Source: Dichetophora obliterata (taxonomy: Eukaryota > Arthropoda > Insecta > Diptera > Sciomyzidae). Taken from it: 64,000 nucleotides of DNA. A program made the translations under genes and the position numbers. A model generated the notes under the pieces. That model did not search any database and was not told where the DNA came from. It saw nothing but the letters and a program-made list of their open reading frames with translations. The stretch is taken from the NCBI GenBank assembly GCA_963920525.1, contig OY986438.1:131284920-131348919 (forward strand), in the 5' to 3' direction. Positions 45,298 to 56,520 of this stretch are shown piece by piece (within the stretch, counting starts at the first letter, position 1; the number at the start of each line of letters is the position of its first letter).

Positions 45298-46014
45298 CCC
45301 GTTTGTGTCTCGAGAATCGATACTGGAACGAGTCGATAAAGTAGTAAGTAAATCTATTGCTTTCTTTAACCTTTAGGGTTGCGGCCTAAACATGTCTCTA
45401 GGAAATTGGTCAAACAAAGTTCAACTGTGGCCTTCTAGTATATAAATAATTTTAATTTGCATAAAATAAATAAACATCAAAAACCAACACTAGAACCTAA
45501 CCATTTTTTAAAATTTTTATTTTTCCCTCAGCAATTAGCCGAAAGTCATTCCCCTCACAAATAAATGACATCCAATAACTCACAGCCAAGCGTCCCCAGG
45601 ATTTGTTCTATGTTCAACATCATATTACAAAAAGAAAGCTTAAAGTATAAATTTACAGTATTAGAAGGATAAAAAAATTGAAAAGAGACTACGATCGGTA
45701 ACTCAGAAGAGCTAGTGGCGATCGGAGTAAATTCTGCCTAAATGCAACAAAAATACATATCTTATAACAATAAACAATAATATTCTACTAAATTAGCAGT
45801 AAGAATGGAAATTTAAAAAAAGAAAAAAGATAACAAATATAAAACAACATAGCATTAAAAAAATACAAAGTGAAAAAATGTAGACTGCAAATGCCAACAG
45901 TAAGATACAAAAAGAACATAACAATTTGATTAAGAGTTTATTGCATAACTTGGAGAATATTGCCCAATACTTCATAATTAAATAAATAGCCAGGATTTTA
46001 CATTTTTAAGAAAT
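45298..46014. other. AT-rich stretch without recognisable gene
   Basis: No coding signal. It separates the LTR element from the 5'-truncated LINE. Confidence 0.4.
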
Positions 46015-47342
46015 AAGGCCTTACTGCACATAATTCCCATTCCTAAAACTGGAAACGATTACCGCCCAATAGCAATTTTTCCATATTTATCGAAAGTTTT
46101 TGAATCGCTTATGTACAAACAGACAAACAAATATTTTTTATGTAACAAACTTTTAACTGATAGACAATCAGGTTTCCGACCAAAACACAGTTGCGTAACT
46201 GCTCTACTGGACGTGTCCGACGAAATACGAAATAATCTTGATCGAAATGAAGTTACTTTTTTGATTCTTCTAGATCACTCGAAAGCTTTCGACACGGTCG
46301 ATCACCAAATTTTATGTTCAAAATTGTCCTACATGTTTAATTTTTCCGAAACAGCCACTTAACTAATGATTTCATACTTTGCTAATAGAATACAAGCAGT
46401 GAATATCGGCTGCGCGACCTCAAGTTTCTTAAGTGTGAACCGTGGAGTACCTCAGGGTTCTATAATGGGTCCTCTTTTATTCTCAGTTTATATAAATGAC
46501 TTACCCTCTATTCTGCATAGTTGTGGCATACAAATGTACGCTGATGATGTGCACTTGTATACTAGCTGTCGCAAGTCTGATGTTCACTATTGTGTCGCAA
46601 GTTTGAATGCAATTTTACGTAAAATTCATGATTAGGCTTCTGCTAATGGTTTATGCCTCAATCCAAACAAGTCAAAATGATTAGTTATAGCTAGGAAACA
46701 TAATTTCACTTCAATTCTACCTGAAGTCATACTAAACAGATCATGTATTGAGGTCGTGAAGTCGGCAAAAAATTTGGGCATTACTTTCAACAGTACCTTG
46801 GATTGGACAAATCATGTCAATATCACAGTGGGAAAAATCTTCGGTATGCTCCGCAGCCGGGCTACACAATATTTTACCCCCTTTAACATTGGAATGCTAC
46901 TGGCAAAAACGTATCTCGTTCCCATCGTACTATATGGATCTGAAATTTTCGCATACTGTGACTCTGCAAGTAAGCGCAAGCTGAACATTGCTTATAACAA
47001 CGTCGCTCGTTATGTCTTCGGACTTAAACGAACCGCATATCACAGTATGCAAAACAAATATTCGGTTTGACTTTTGACCATGTCCTGAACATGAAGGCGT
47101 TAGTCTTCTTGCATAAAATCATTTTTACTAAGGAACCTCTTTATTTATATGAAAAATTAAAATTTTTAAGATCTCAGCGCGGTAACAACTTGGTTCAAAC
47201 TAGACACGCCTGCTTGGCATTAGAACGGCAGTTTTTTGTTAATTCTATGCGTCTTTGGAATTCGCTTCCATTCTCTTTACAGCGTATTTGCAATGCAACC
47301 TTGTTTAAATCTAAGCTATCAGATTATTTGTCTTCACTTTAA
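46015..47342 (+). pseudogene. LINE reverse transcriptase (jockey/CR1-type)
   Basis: Conceptual translation shows the motifs in order: IIPIPKTGNDYRPIAI, LTDRQSGFRPKHSC, FLILLDHSKAFDTVDH (first catalytic Asp), YFANRIQAV, VNRGVPQGSIMGPLLF, YINDLPSI, MYADDVHLY (the YADD catalytic pair), LCLNPNKSK, NLGITFNSTLDWTNHV, and the C-terminal FVNSMRLWNSLPFSLQ, ending at 47342. In-frame stops occur near 46362, 46634 and 46679, with a frameshift near 47060. All catalytic motifs survive, so decay is moderate. The enzyme copies its own RNA into the genome. Clade within jockey/CR1-like LINEs is not resolved. Confidence 0.88.
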
Positions 47343-47695
47343 CTTAAGCTATATTATTTCGTTTTCTTTTTTTCTCTCCTTTAATCTCCTTTTAATTTTA
47401 TTCTTTTAATTTTTCCCCGTTTTTTAAGTTTTTTGTTTGTCTTATTATTTATATTTGTTATAAATCTCAGTTATTGCCTTTGGTTCAATTTTACAAAATT
47501 GTAAGTGTTTTAACTTTTTCCCATATGTAATTTTAACTTTAAATTTTATTCAAGATTATGTTTTATATCTCATATTTTTGTGTTGATATTATCGCCATAT
47601 ATATAATCGGTGCTTAATTATAAGTTTATTCTTGCAAGCGCTTACATTTAATTAAATAAATAAAAAATTAAATAAATAAATAAATAAAGCCGTAT
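46015..47695 (+). mobile_element. 5'-truncated LINE with (TAAA)n tail
   Basis: It begins inside the reverse-transcriptase domain at about 46015. It continues through the end of the coding region at 47342 and a 3' untranslated region, and ends in a TAAATAAATAAA tail (about 47653-47690). No endonuclease or ORF1 remains, as is common after incomplete target-primed reverse transcription. The tail abuts another LINE fragment in the opposite orientation. Confidence 0.8.
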
Positions 47696-48070
47696 ATCAT
47701 CCGGTAAACGATTAACAATTCTTGGTGACACTGAAGAGTAACAGTTTAAAAAAAATTGCAAATTATGTGGCGGAACTTCAATTAAGTTTTGCGAATTCAT
47801 TCTTAAATTATAACGCATGGAAAGTTTGTTAGACAAATGACCAGAGTTATTAAAAAATAGTTTGAGAACTTTGTAGTAATACAAATGCTTTAGTGGCAAA
47901 ATTGACAATTCCTTAAAAAGACCAAAACTTCTAACATACCGAGATTTATTACATACTAAACGAATAGCACACTTTTGCAATTTAAGAATAGAATTAGTTT
48001 TGTTTTTATGTGTCCCACCCCAACAGGTCAAATCGTACTCCAATTTAGAATTAAAAAGAGAATAATTCAA
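47696..48070 (-). pseudogene. LINE reverse-transcriptase C-terminal relic, opposite strand
   Basis: The minus strand reads INYSLFNSKLEYDLTCWGG, then KLQKCAIRLVCNKSRYVRS and LPLKHLYYYKVLKLFF, and ends PRIVNRLPDDIR. This is the thumb/C-terminal region of a LINE reverse transcriptase ('S-L-x-Y-x-x-x-x-W-G' and 'L-x-x-x-Q-x-x-A-x-R'). It differs from the plus-strand LINE to its left. Its 3' part is cut exactly where that LINE's TAAA tail ends, so the plus-strand LINE probably inserted into it or next to it. Confidence 0.78.
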
Positions 48071-49161
48071 AATGTAGCCTATATAATTCTATTTCCTGAG
48101 ATTGTTGGTACTAATTTTGTTATTATAATAAACCGCTTGACCCACGCTTGTACATATAAGAAAATGATATATAATTAAAAAAGGATTAAAAATCTTACTC
48201 GTATTATGCCCGAAACATTTTCAAATTTAATTTTATTTTTCATGTTATTTCATAAATTTTTTCTCAACAAATATTCTAAGTAATTTAGTAAATTAAATAA
48301 TGTGAGGTCTCTTTTATCCTAAAATAAAAATAAGAATACAAAAATTTCCCAAATTTTTTTTTTTTTTTTGAAAAATGAACAAAATCAGCAAGATTTTTAG
48401 ACCATTTTTCCAGTTTTGGAGGGCTTTAGCTCATAAACCAATTCCGAGCTGCCTGAAATTTATCAGATTTGGATTCAGAAGGAAAAAATATATATAATCC
48501 GCAAAAATTAAGAATTAGAGTTGTAGCTATTCTTGAAATGTTCCCCGCATGGACATCAACAGACTTGTTTCTTTTTTCAACATGCATCATTTCTAGCAGC
48601 AAGGAAGTTACTAAAATTGAGTTTGTAAACATACCTTTTGTATGAATTATTTAAAAAACTTATTTGTTTAATTCAAAACGTATGAATAAATATATAAAGA
48701 GATACATGTATAGATGGGTTTTGGGCTCCATTCATTTTCTAAAAATATTCCAGAACCTCCCTGCAAGGCTTGATTCTGAATCCTAGATTTAATATAAGCA
48801 CGTGACTATAAGATATTCTAATGTAAAAGCGTGTTTTAACAAGAATTTGCCATTAGATTTTTTTTCAAAAATAAGTGCTTGATCTAAAATAAGTTCACTC
48901 CATTAAAAAATTTCCTAGTATTTTTTTTTTGCTTTTGAATAAGAAGCTTTGCCCTCGCCTAGATCGCTGCAATATTCTCAAATTAAAATGATGCAAGATT
49001 GTTAGCAATTTTATTAAGTTTGCGAAAAATTTAAAAATTATCCAAATTGGATCATCTTTATGACAGAAAAACTTCATCTTTTTAAGCCGATTCTTGGGAA
49101 AAGTTTTCTCTTTGTGTTTATTTACTTTAAAACATAAATTTGCTTATCGCCCAAGTTCATA
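48071..49161. other. Stretch without recognisable gene
   Basis: AT-rich with no coding signal beyond the LINE relic. The frame at 48632-48426 (minus) matches nothing I know. Confidence 0.4.
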
Positions 49162-49313
49162 TGCGTTATTGGATTAAATTTACCTTACCATCTGTTGCAC
49201 CGAAGAATCATTTTCGACTTATAGGGATATCATCCAATTATTGGCTTAAATTCCCTTTACCATCTGTTGCTCCGAAGAATGATCTTCGACTAATAGGGAT
49301 ATCATTCCTAATC
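49162..49313. repeat. Two-copy tandem repeat, about 77-bp unit
   Basis: TATTGGATTAAATTTACCTT (or TATTGGCTTAAATTCCCTTT) followed by ACCATCTGTTGC, CCGAAGAAT, TTCGACT and ATAGGGATATCAT, present twice in tandem (49169-49245 and 49240-49310). Divergence is slight, so it is recent. Confidence 0.8.
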
Positions 49314-49483
49314 ATTCCTTAATTTCTCGTACGAATTACTTCGTAAATATTGTCATTACAGTCGTAGTATTTACTAATGGCTTCGTACTATTAAGTATTA
49401 GTTGAGTATAAAATATTAACAACTGGAATCTTTCAGCCTGGTTTTTTGAACAAGTACCAAATATAAGCAAATGTATGATTGCA

Positions 49484-49575
49484 AGGTGGCCGTAGTCTGC
49501 TAAAAGAGTACGTGGCCCGTAAGCTTAAAGCCGTAGTTCAAACCCCAGTTCAGATAATTTTTTTTTCATTATTAG
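49484..49575 (+). repeat. tRNA-like SINE head candidate
   Basis: GGTGGCCGTAGTCTGC (49488 on) resembles an RNA polymerase III A box, and TAGTTCAAACCCCAG about 40 bp later resembles a B box. An A/T tail follows (TTTTTTTTCATTATT). The sequence does not fold obviously into a clean tRNA cloverleaf, so a tRNA-derived SINE or a decayed tRNA is more likely than a working tRNA gene. Confidence 0.45.
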
Positions 49576-51146
49576 TAAATGTAACAAATGTATTCGTACA
49601 ATATACATTTGGTTTTGTACGAATACGAATAAAATATTTGTAATTGAACCAAACTTCGTTCAATCTACGAAATCTATTCGTGACTGAAAACTAAGAATAA
49701 AATTCGTAGAATGGACGCAATTATTAGTAATATTTACACAAAAAATTTTTTGAGTGTACGAATACGTATTGAAAAGTGCTTGTGAAACAAGGGTAAATGA
49801 AATCGTATCGTAATTTATCACTGCGACAGGTACTATTTAAAAATGCATGCATGGTTTAGCTCAGCTTTTTTCATAAATATACTTTAAATGAAGTATTTTT
49901 GAGTTCTCTTCAAAATATATTAACTCATATCGTCATGTAAAACATATATATATATATATGACGATAATTCATATAAAACATATATATATGACAACATATC
50001 GTCATATAAAATAAAAAAAGCCGTAAGTTACAATAAATTCAAAGTCGACTTTTTGATTGATTATTGATGCACCTTATACTCCTACAACTTAAAACGACGT
50101 TTGTATTCAAAAAGTTCTAAAATTTCTAAGTTTGAGCGCAACTTACAATTACAATTTATATAGTTTATTGAATCTCCCGTAAAATTTTTGAATGAAGATA
50201 TTTAAAAAATTTTCACTACCTACGGGGGGGGGGGGTCACTTGCAAGACCACCTGTAGGCGCCCATGCTCACAGCGATCGATAAAAATTATTTTGCAGTTT
50301 TGATGAATCGGAGAGAGAAGCTTTTAAATAGCTTATAGTGAACTTATAGTAAGAAACTCATTAAAGAAGTGCTCAGAGTTATTTTCTGTCTCTTTTTCAT
50401 ATTTTCATTTACTTTAAGCTTCTAAACACCGGTCAGGTTCGAAAACGGGCAAAATTAGACGCAAGTCACGAAAATCTACAAATAAAATGAAAGATTAAAT
50501 ACAATTTAGTCTGAAGGATATTTTTTCTAATATCTGAAAACTTAAGAAATTGGATGTCGTTACAGCCAATATAACGTTATTTGAGGAAAATTTCTGACAT
50601 TTTTCAAATTGGTGATGTGTGGTATTTAAGCTTCGACCCAGCCGAAGATATTTTCTTCTCTAGTTTTCAGTTAATAATATAATTGGTAAATTTTAAAAGA
50701 TTTCATTAAATAATTTTTTTAAATGCAATCTGGCAACTCTTTCAATACAAAAAGTCAAGTGATTCGGGTAAGTCAAACTTTTCAAAACTACGATTTTAAC
50801 TAAAAAGTTTTAAATTTCACTTAAACTTTCGGGAAGTTCTAAATTGAAACTTTTTTGGACTAAATATTTACCTAAACTAAAAGAAAGTTAAATATGTAGT
50901 CCAAATTTTTAACTGTATACATAACCATACATTTTCTTCATTCTTATCCTCGTGAGAAAAACCTCTCTCTTTTTAAGTTCTATTTGAGCAACATAAAGGT
51001 TGAAAACCAAACAATATAGAAAAATTTGTTGTATAAAAAATGTATTATTTTTTTATAGCTGCAAGATAAAAGCTCTCTTTTCAAGCTCTATTTGAACAAG
51101 ATAAACAAAATCAACAAGGTCCGCAAAAAAGAGACAGCAACATCTA
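49576..51146. other. AT-rich stretch without recognisable gene
   Basis: It contains a palindromic ATCGTCATATAAAACATATA-type segment with TA repeats (about 49928-50018) and a run of 13 G at 50224-50236. No coding is seen. Confidence 0.4.
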
Positions 51147-51351
51147 CTTTTTTGAAAAACTGCCATTTAGGCGGTCAAATAGAAGCCAAGTTCTAACTAC
51201 ACCTTCTTTTAACTTTTTCAACTCCACAAGACAATTCTTTATTAATGCCGTCAGATTATGGAATTCATTGTCTAGTAGCTTACAATCCATAGTGTCAAAA
51301 ACTCACTTCAAGCACGCTATTTTGAGTCACTTTTCATCACTTAATTCTTAA
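51147..51351 (+). pseudogene. LINE reverse-transcriptase C-terminal relic
   Basis: Translation gives PFRRSNRSQVLTTPSF, then STRQFFINAVRLWNSLSSSL, and ends ILSHFSSLNS with a stop at 51349-51351. This is the characteristic LINE C-terminus ('F-x-N-x-x-x-R-L-W-N-S-L-P'). It resembles the end of the LINE at 46015-47342 but is a different sequence. A 3' UTR-like T-rich region follows. The rest of the element is absent. Confidence 0.75.
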
Positions 51352-52195
51352 CAAAATGTCAGTTCTATATCTCTATATAACTATCTCTTTTTCTCTTTCT
51401 ATTTATTTATTTCTAGCTCTTTCTTACTTTTTGTTTTCTCCGTCTTATAAATGTATATATGTTTTTACATTAAACTTTTTGATAATATCTTAAATTATAT
51501 AATAAATTTTAATTATCATAAATGAAGCCCTTAAATGTCCAGTGTATCTTTTTGGATACAACAAAGAAAATTAATTAATTCTTTTAAAATATCGCAAAAA
51601 TGCAAAAACTGGTTACGAATTTTCACTTCGAAAATTAAAAATTATTAACAATTCTTAAATTATTTGCATAACTTTATTAGCTTAGAAGATATGGAATTTC
51701 CAAATTCAGAAAATAATTTTTTTAAGTTTTGCGAAAAGTTTTCTTTCTGACTATCAACATTTTTGGAGTCGCAAAAATTACTGATAGTTTAGCTGGAATA
51801 CAAATTTTCATTTAATCAAATTGCATGCGTTGAAAGCTATGCTGCTTTTAATGGATGTATCTTAAACGATATGCTGGGGATTCAGCCATGTACCTTGATT
51901 TGCTTTGCTCTTACTAGCAAGAGAAGAGTTTTGCCCTTTTCATTTAAATTTCGTGCGCCAAATTCAGTTGTCATTTGGTTTTGTTTAATTTTTTGTCAAG
52001 CATTAAAGGAAACGATCGTTTCTACTTTCTTGCTTCTTGTTCTTTGCATGGTCTTTGACCTGAGGAGAGGTCGTGTTTTCGAAATATTTTAAAATAGTTT
52101 TTTTTTTATTTTCTAAGTAAGAGTAAAAAATTGTTTACATTAAAATTCTAGCTTAAGACAATTACGGGCTTTTTAAAGTTGGGAGGGTAAAGTTG
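51352..52195. other. Stretch without recognisable gene
   Basis: T-rich LINE-like 3' sequence to about 51500, then AT-rich DNA. A 73-codon frame at 51871-52092 looks like chance. Confidence 0.4.
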
Positions 52196-53240
52196 ACTTA
52201 AGATGAAGTTTGTGAGTTACTGTGTAATAATGAAGACTTCGGCTATGACAGTACTGATTATGTCGATCATGAAAATGAAAATGATCCAAAATCACAAACT
52301 TTGTTAGAATTTAATGACTCGAAGGAAATCAGGATAAAGAGCGTGAAGGTTTTGATCTAAATATGATAACTCGAGAGTATTTTCTTGACATGATAAATGA
52401 TGATGAATCAATTCTTCCAGAACAAGATGAAGAACCACCTCCATAACAGACGTCCATAACAGCTCTTGGGAATCATTTCCCTATGAGTTTAGGGGTATTT
52501 TGATAGACCCCAAGTCGTCTGAATTCAAAAGTCTTATATGGAAGAGTAATAATATCCATTTCAACAAGTCTTCCAGCGAATATTTCGCAACTGGGAACTC
52601 CCTTTCAAGTTTGAGCATATTTGTTTTCTCAGTCCTTGGAGTATACCAAGTATAGATATACGAAAGTATATCTATTTCAACGATAAAGATAAGCAATATG
52701 ATCGTCAAGATCCAAATCGCGATTGCTTATTTCTCATCACCCTTATTATTCTCATCACGCTTATTTCTCAACACCCTTAATCCAACATTCAGTTCGGTTC
52801 CTAAATTAGAGCGGTTGCGTGTAGACAAACAAATGTGTTATACTAAAATAGGGCACTGCATAAAACAAAATAAGCCGGAAAACTGGGGCTTCAAGCTATT
52901 TGAAATATGTGATACTACAGGATTTGCATATAAATTTACAGCGAGGGATCTGAAATACCACGATAAAACGAACTAGATCTTAAGCCTTCGGCAAATATAG
53001 TCGTAAGATTGCTTCGAGAAGTACCACGTTATCAAAACCACGAGATAAGTAATCTGCCATGCAAGAATTTTCAAAGTTATATTATTGCAATTTGGTAATT
53101 GCATACCTTTGTGGTAAGCAACATTCTTGGTTATGATGTCTTTTATTAGAAAAATGTCTTTTTCTATAGGAACATGCAAGTTGCTTAAAATTTACAAGAA
53201 ATTGACACCACAAAAACTTTCGCACCTGAAATACACAAAA
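52196..53240 (+). pseudogene. piggyBac transposase relic (PGBD-like)
   Basis: The plus strand shows, over several frames, an acidic N-terminal stretch (DEVCELLCNNEDFGYD, STDYVDHENEND). Next comes LRVDKQMCYTKIGHCIKQ and KPENWGFKLFEICDTTGFAY, which match the piggyBac 'L-S-V-D-E-Q-x-x-x-x-K ... K-P-x-K-W-G-x-K-L' block. After a break, SANIVVRLLREVPRYQNHE corresponds to the 'N-V-V-V-x-L ... Y-x-D-N-Y-F-T' region. In the first catalytic block the expected D-E is D-K. Many stops and frameshifts show it is dead. It is a third piggyBac lineage in the window, closer in wording to vertebrate/insect PGBD proteins than the other two. Confidence 0.7.
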
Positions 53241-54640
53241 AGTTTTTAGTACTAATTTTCTTTTTTGGTGAAATAGAAAAAAAAATTAATCAAAAATGAA
53301 AGTGCTGGCTTTGAAAGTAAATAACTCAGTCATGTTAGAAAGAATTGCATTTATTTTTTATGTTTAAAATTTTGATTAATTGTCCGTCTAGTCGTGTTTC
53401 AATCTTTTTTATTTTCGTTTTCCTTCTAATTTTTATAATTTTCCAAAAAAAAAAACCTTAACGAATTCATTTATTTCGCAAAAAACTTTGGTAAACTTTA
53501 GTAAACAAATATTTGTTGTTGAAAAAATATTCAAAACCAAAAATGGCTTTTTCAATATTCTTTCATATGGTATGCATAAATGTAGGTTTTATTTAATGTT
53601 TCTATCGTAAACATTTAAAAATGCTTTAAACTATCAAAAAATCAAGCCTAACACATATAAATTTAAGATTTTTTTTTATTTTTATTCATTTTGTATTTTT
53701 GCAATTTTGTTTGCATAAAAAGTAATGATGTGGTGAAAGAGTCATGATAAGTTCTCTTTTCATTTCTGAGTTATACTCTCAAATACCTCTTTAAACACTA
53801 CCCCAGCAACAACCTACCGGGTCAAACCTTAGACTTAAACCATCTACAGACCCAGTCGCATACACACACCAAATATCATCCAAATCGGTCCAGCCGTTAA
53901 GGAGGAGTTTAGTGACAAAGCCTAGTACAAAATAATTTTATATTTCAAGATTTTAATATGATAATTTTAATATTTTTCTCAATAAAGCCAATATTTAAAC
54001 AAATCAGTGTTATTTATCAGCTTCATGAAACAAAAGTTGGGCGTCCCCTTCTGAACTAAATCCTGGCTACACCCATGACTACAAATACAAAAGAAAAAAC
54101 GCACTTTATACCTGTAGATACAGCTTTTTTATCTTTCTTATATAGATACTGCGTTTTTTGCTTGAATGATTGCTTTATTTTGTGTAGACATGAAATTCTT
54201 TTAAATCAGGTTAAAATATTAAGTATTTGAGCAAAAAATTCGCAGTTTTTATTTTATTATCTTGAATATGGAAGAAAGATTATTAAGAAAAAGCAATAAA
54301 CCTAATTTTGAATTCTATGCTAGATGCCGCACTCTTCCTTATGACGGCAGTATAGTAATTAAGGTCTTTTAATTAGTTTCCGACCGAAATCGGATCTTTG
54401 GCCGAAACTGAATATTCGGCCACTTTATAATATTTGGCCGAATATTAAACCGAAGCTGTTTATTAATATGAAAATTTAAGTTTTTGCAAAAATTTTCTTT
54501 ATTAAAAGGAAACAAAAGTACTTTCATACACATAAGAAAAAAATTTTATATAAAAACAGTATTATTTTAAATATTGAAGTTTATTATAATTAATTGAAGC
54601 TTATTAAAATAATCTTCCGTCCAAACTCAAAATAGTATGC
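53241..54640. other. Stretch with repeat fragments, no gene
   Basis: Mostly AT-rich. 53800-53930 contains ACACACACCAAATATCATCC then AAATCGGTCCAGCCGTTAAG, a phrase common in insect dispersed repeats. 54385-54460 has TTGGCCGAAACTGAATATTC-type motifs typical of simple inverted repeat families. Nothing is coding. Confidence 0.4.
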
Positions 54641-56520
54641 ACCAGGGAGTCCAATCCTGAAAGCTTTTCTCGATCCCGGGATTATCATTGGGCTTCTGAA
54701 AATTACCACTCTTTTGGTTTTAGAGATTTCATGTAAAACAACAAAAAATATAAGAACCGCTGAAATTGAAAATCTTAATCCCGGGATCCCGGGACTAGTT
54801 CGGGATTGAAAATTTTAAGAATTACATAATTCAAAACGTTTTTAATACAATTTTTTGTTATTTATTACTTGAAACTTAAAAATTTAAATTAATTCATTTA
54901 TAAAGTAACAAGAACAAAACAAAACACATAAAGAGTATTTACAATTATACCACACTTTACCAAGTGGTTCTTATAGTTTTTGTTGTTTTACATAAAAACA
55001 AAAGAGTGGTAATTTTAAGAAGCCTAATGATATGTTTAATGAAAGTGGTTTTTAAAGTTCCATAAACAACTAATGGGTTGCCAGTTATTTTCTAATTGCA
55101 AAAATGGAAGAAGCTCAAAATGCAAGTTAAACTTTTTTATACCATATATTAATAAAATATATCAAATTATATAGTTAATATATTTGCATAGTAACAAAAA
55201 GCTATGGTGGGAAAATCCCAACCATAAGTTCTTTTTTAAAGGGTGCTCATAATTGTGGTTTTCAACTATGGCAAAAAAAATCACAATACAACTATACCAC
55301 CAATTGTGAATACCCTTATTGTTCATAAACAAAAAACTTAAATAATTTTAATGACTAGAAAATTGCATTAATTTAACTCTTTCAGTGGATTTGCCCAATA
55401 TATTGGACACATCAGAAAGTCATTTTTATATGTATTTATTTTGCAAAGCTTTTGTTTAAATAGAATCGTTCGGTTCTATGAAAAAAAGATGAACCAACAT
55501 GATCGAAAATTAATTTAAAGGGATATTTGCCATAAAAGTCAGTTGGATTTTCGATTTTGAGCAGAAAAAAAAATATCGGCCTATTTTATAAGAAAATATA
55601 AACCGAACAAAAATCAAATTTATGTTTTTTTATCTCTTTGGATTTAATGATAAAAATATTAAACAAAGATCCAAAGAATTGAAAAACCTTTAAGGGATTA
55701 AAAAAAGACGTTCTGCCGAACAGGAGCAAAATAATACTTTCTTTGTACAAGCTTGCAAAACGTAAGTAGAGCAGGTTAAAATCAAAGGTACGTTTTTTTC
55801 ATCTTTTAAGGACCTAAATGATAGGAATATTGCCTCAAAAAATGATTTTGTTCTTAGTTTAGCCTAGCCATTGAAAGGGTTAAAGAACAAAACATATAAA
55901 AAAATAAAATACAGAACAGTTAAAGGTATAAACTATATAAATGTTACACTTTTCTTTTTATGTACACCGTCTTCATGATTTTTTGTGTTTAAGGCGAATT
56001 AAGGCTGGAAAAGGCTCTTTAAAATTACTTTTTTTGTTTCAATTATTTTTAAAGTAATCAGTAAGGTGATCAACGCGTTTTTTTTATTAGACAGTTTTGT
56101 TAAGATATTATTACAAATATAACTCGCTGATAAGAAGCACCGTTCTGATTCTATGCTAGTTGTAGAAATATTTGTAAGATAATCGTAAGCAATTTGTAAG
56201 ATTCGATCACGATTGCCTTCACCACAAAATAAAATTATTTCCCAAGTCAGAATATCTTACAATTTTTAAATACATTGGTGATTTCCTGATGTTGCAAGTT
56301 CTTCTAAATTTTTGCAAAGTCTTTGCTCTAGTGATTTACACTCATCGTCTTAACAATCTTTTTCAGACTCAATAAAAGGTTTTTCTAATTCTTTATTCAT
56401 ATCAACTTAAAATTAAATGTTTGGATTAACATAAATATTTGTAATAGAATATTTTTTATTTGAAAATCCCGAGATTCCGGAAAAATGATAATTCGAAATC
56501 CGGGATCCAGAGATTGACTT
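54640..56520 (-). mobile_element. hAT relic with ATCCCGGGATCCCGGGA subterminal repeats
   Basis: ATCCCGGGA-type motifs cluster at both ends (54654-54805 and 56466-56512), and a hAT dimerisation-domain relic lies near the right one. Inside the left part, 54691-54757 and 54966-55024 are inverted repeats of each other (GCTTCTGAAAATTACCACTC with GAGTGGTAATTTTAAGAAGC). Exact termini and target duplication are not identified. Confidence 0.5.
56035..56400 (-). pseudogene. hAT transposase C-terminal (dimerisation) relic
   Basis: The minus strand reads DRILQIAYDYLTNISTTS, then IESERCFLSASYICNNILTK and NALITLLI. This fits the hAT dimerisation domain (P-x-x-S-x-x-x-E-R-x-F-S-x-A-G ... R-x-x-L). Upstream on the same strand, MNKELEKPFIESEKDC and acidic sequence fit the linker. 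Only about 120 codons survive, with stops. It belongs with the CCCGGGATCCCGGG-ended element around it. Confidence 0.65.

Noticed and set aside
49484..49560. Functional tRNA gene
   Set aside because: The arms do not pair into a clear cloverleaf, and B-box bases deviate (GTTCAAACC).
50224..50236. Run of 13 G
   Set aside because: A single homopolymer, not a G-quadruplex-type series; may be a sequencing or slippage effect.
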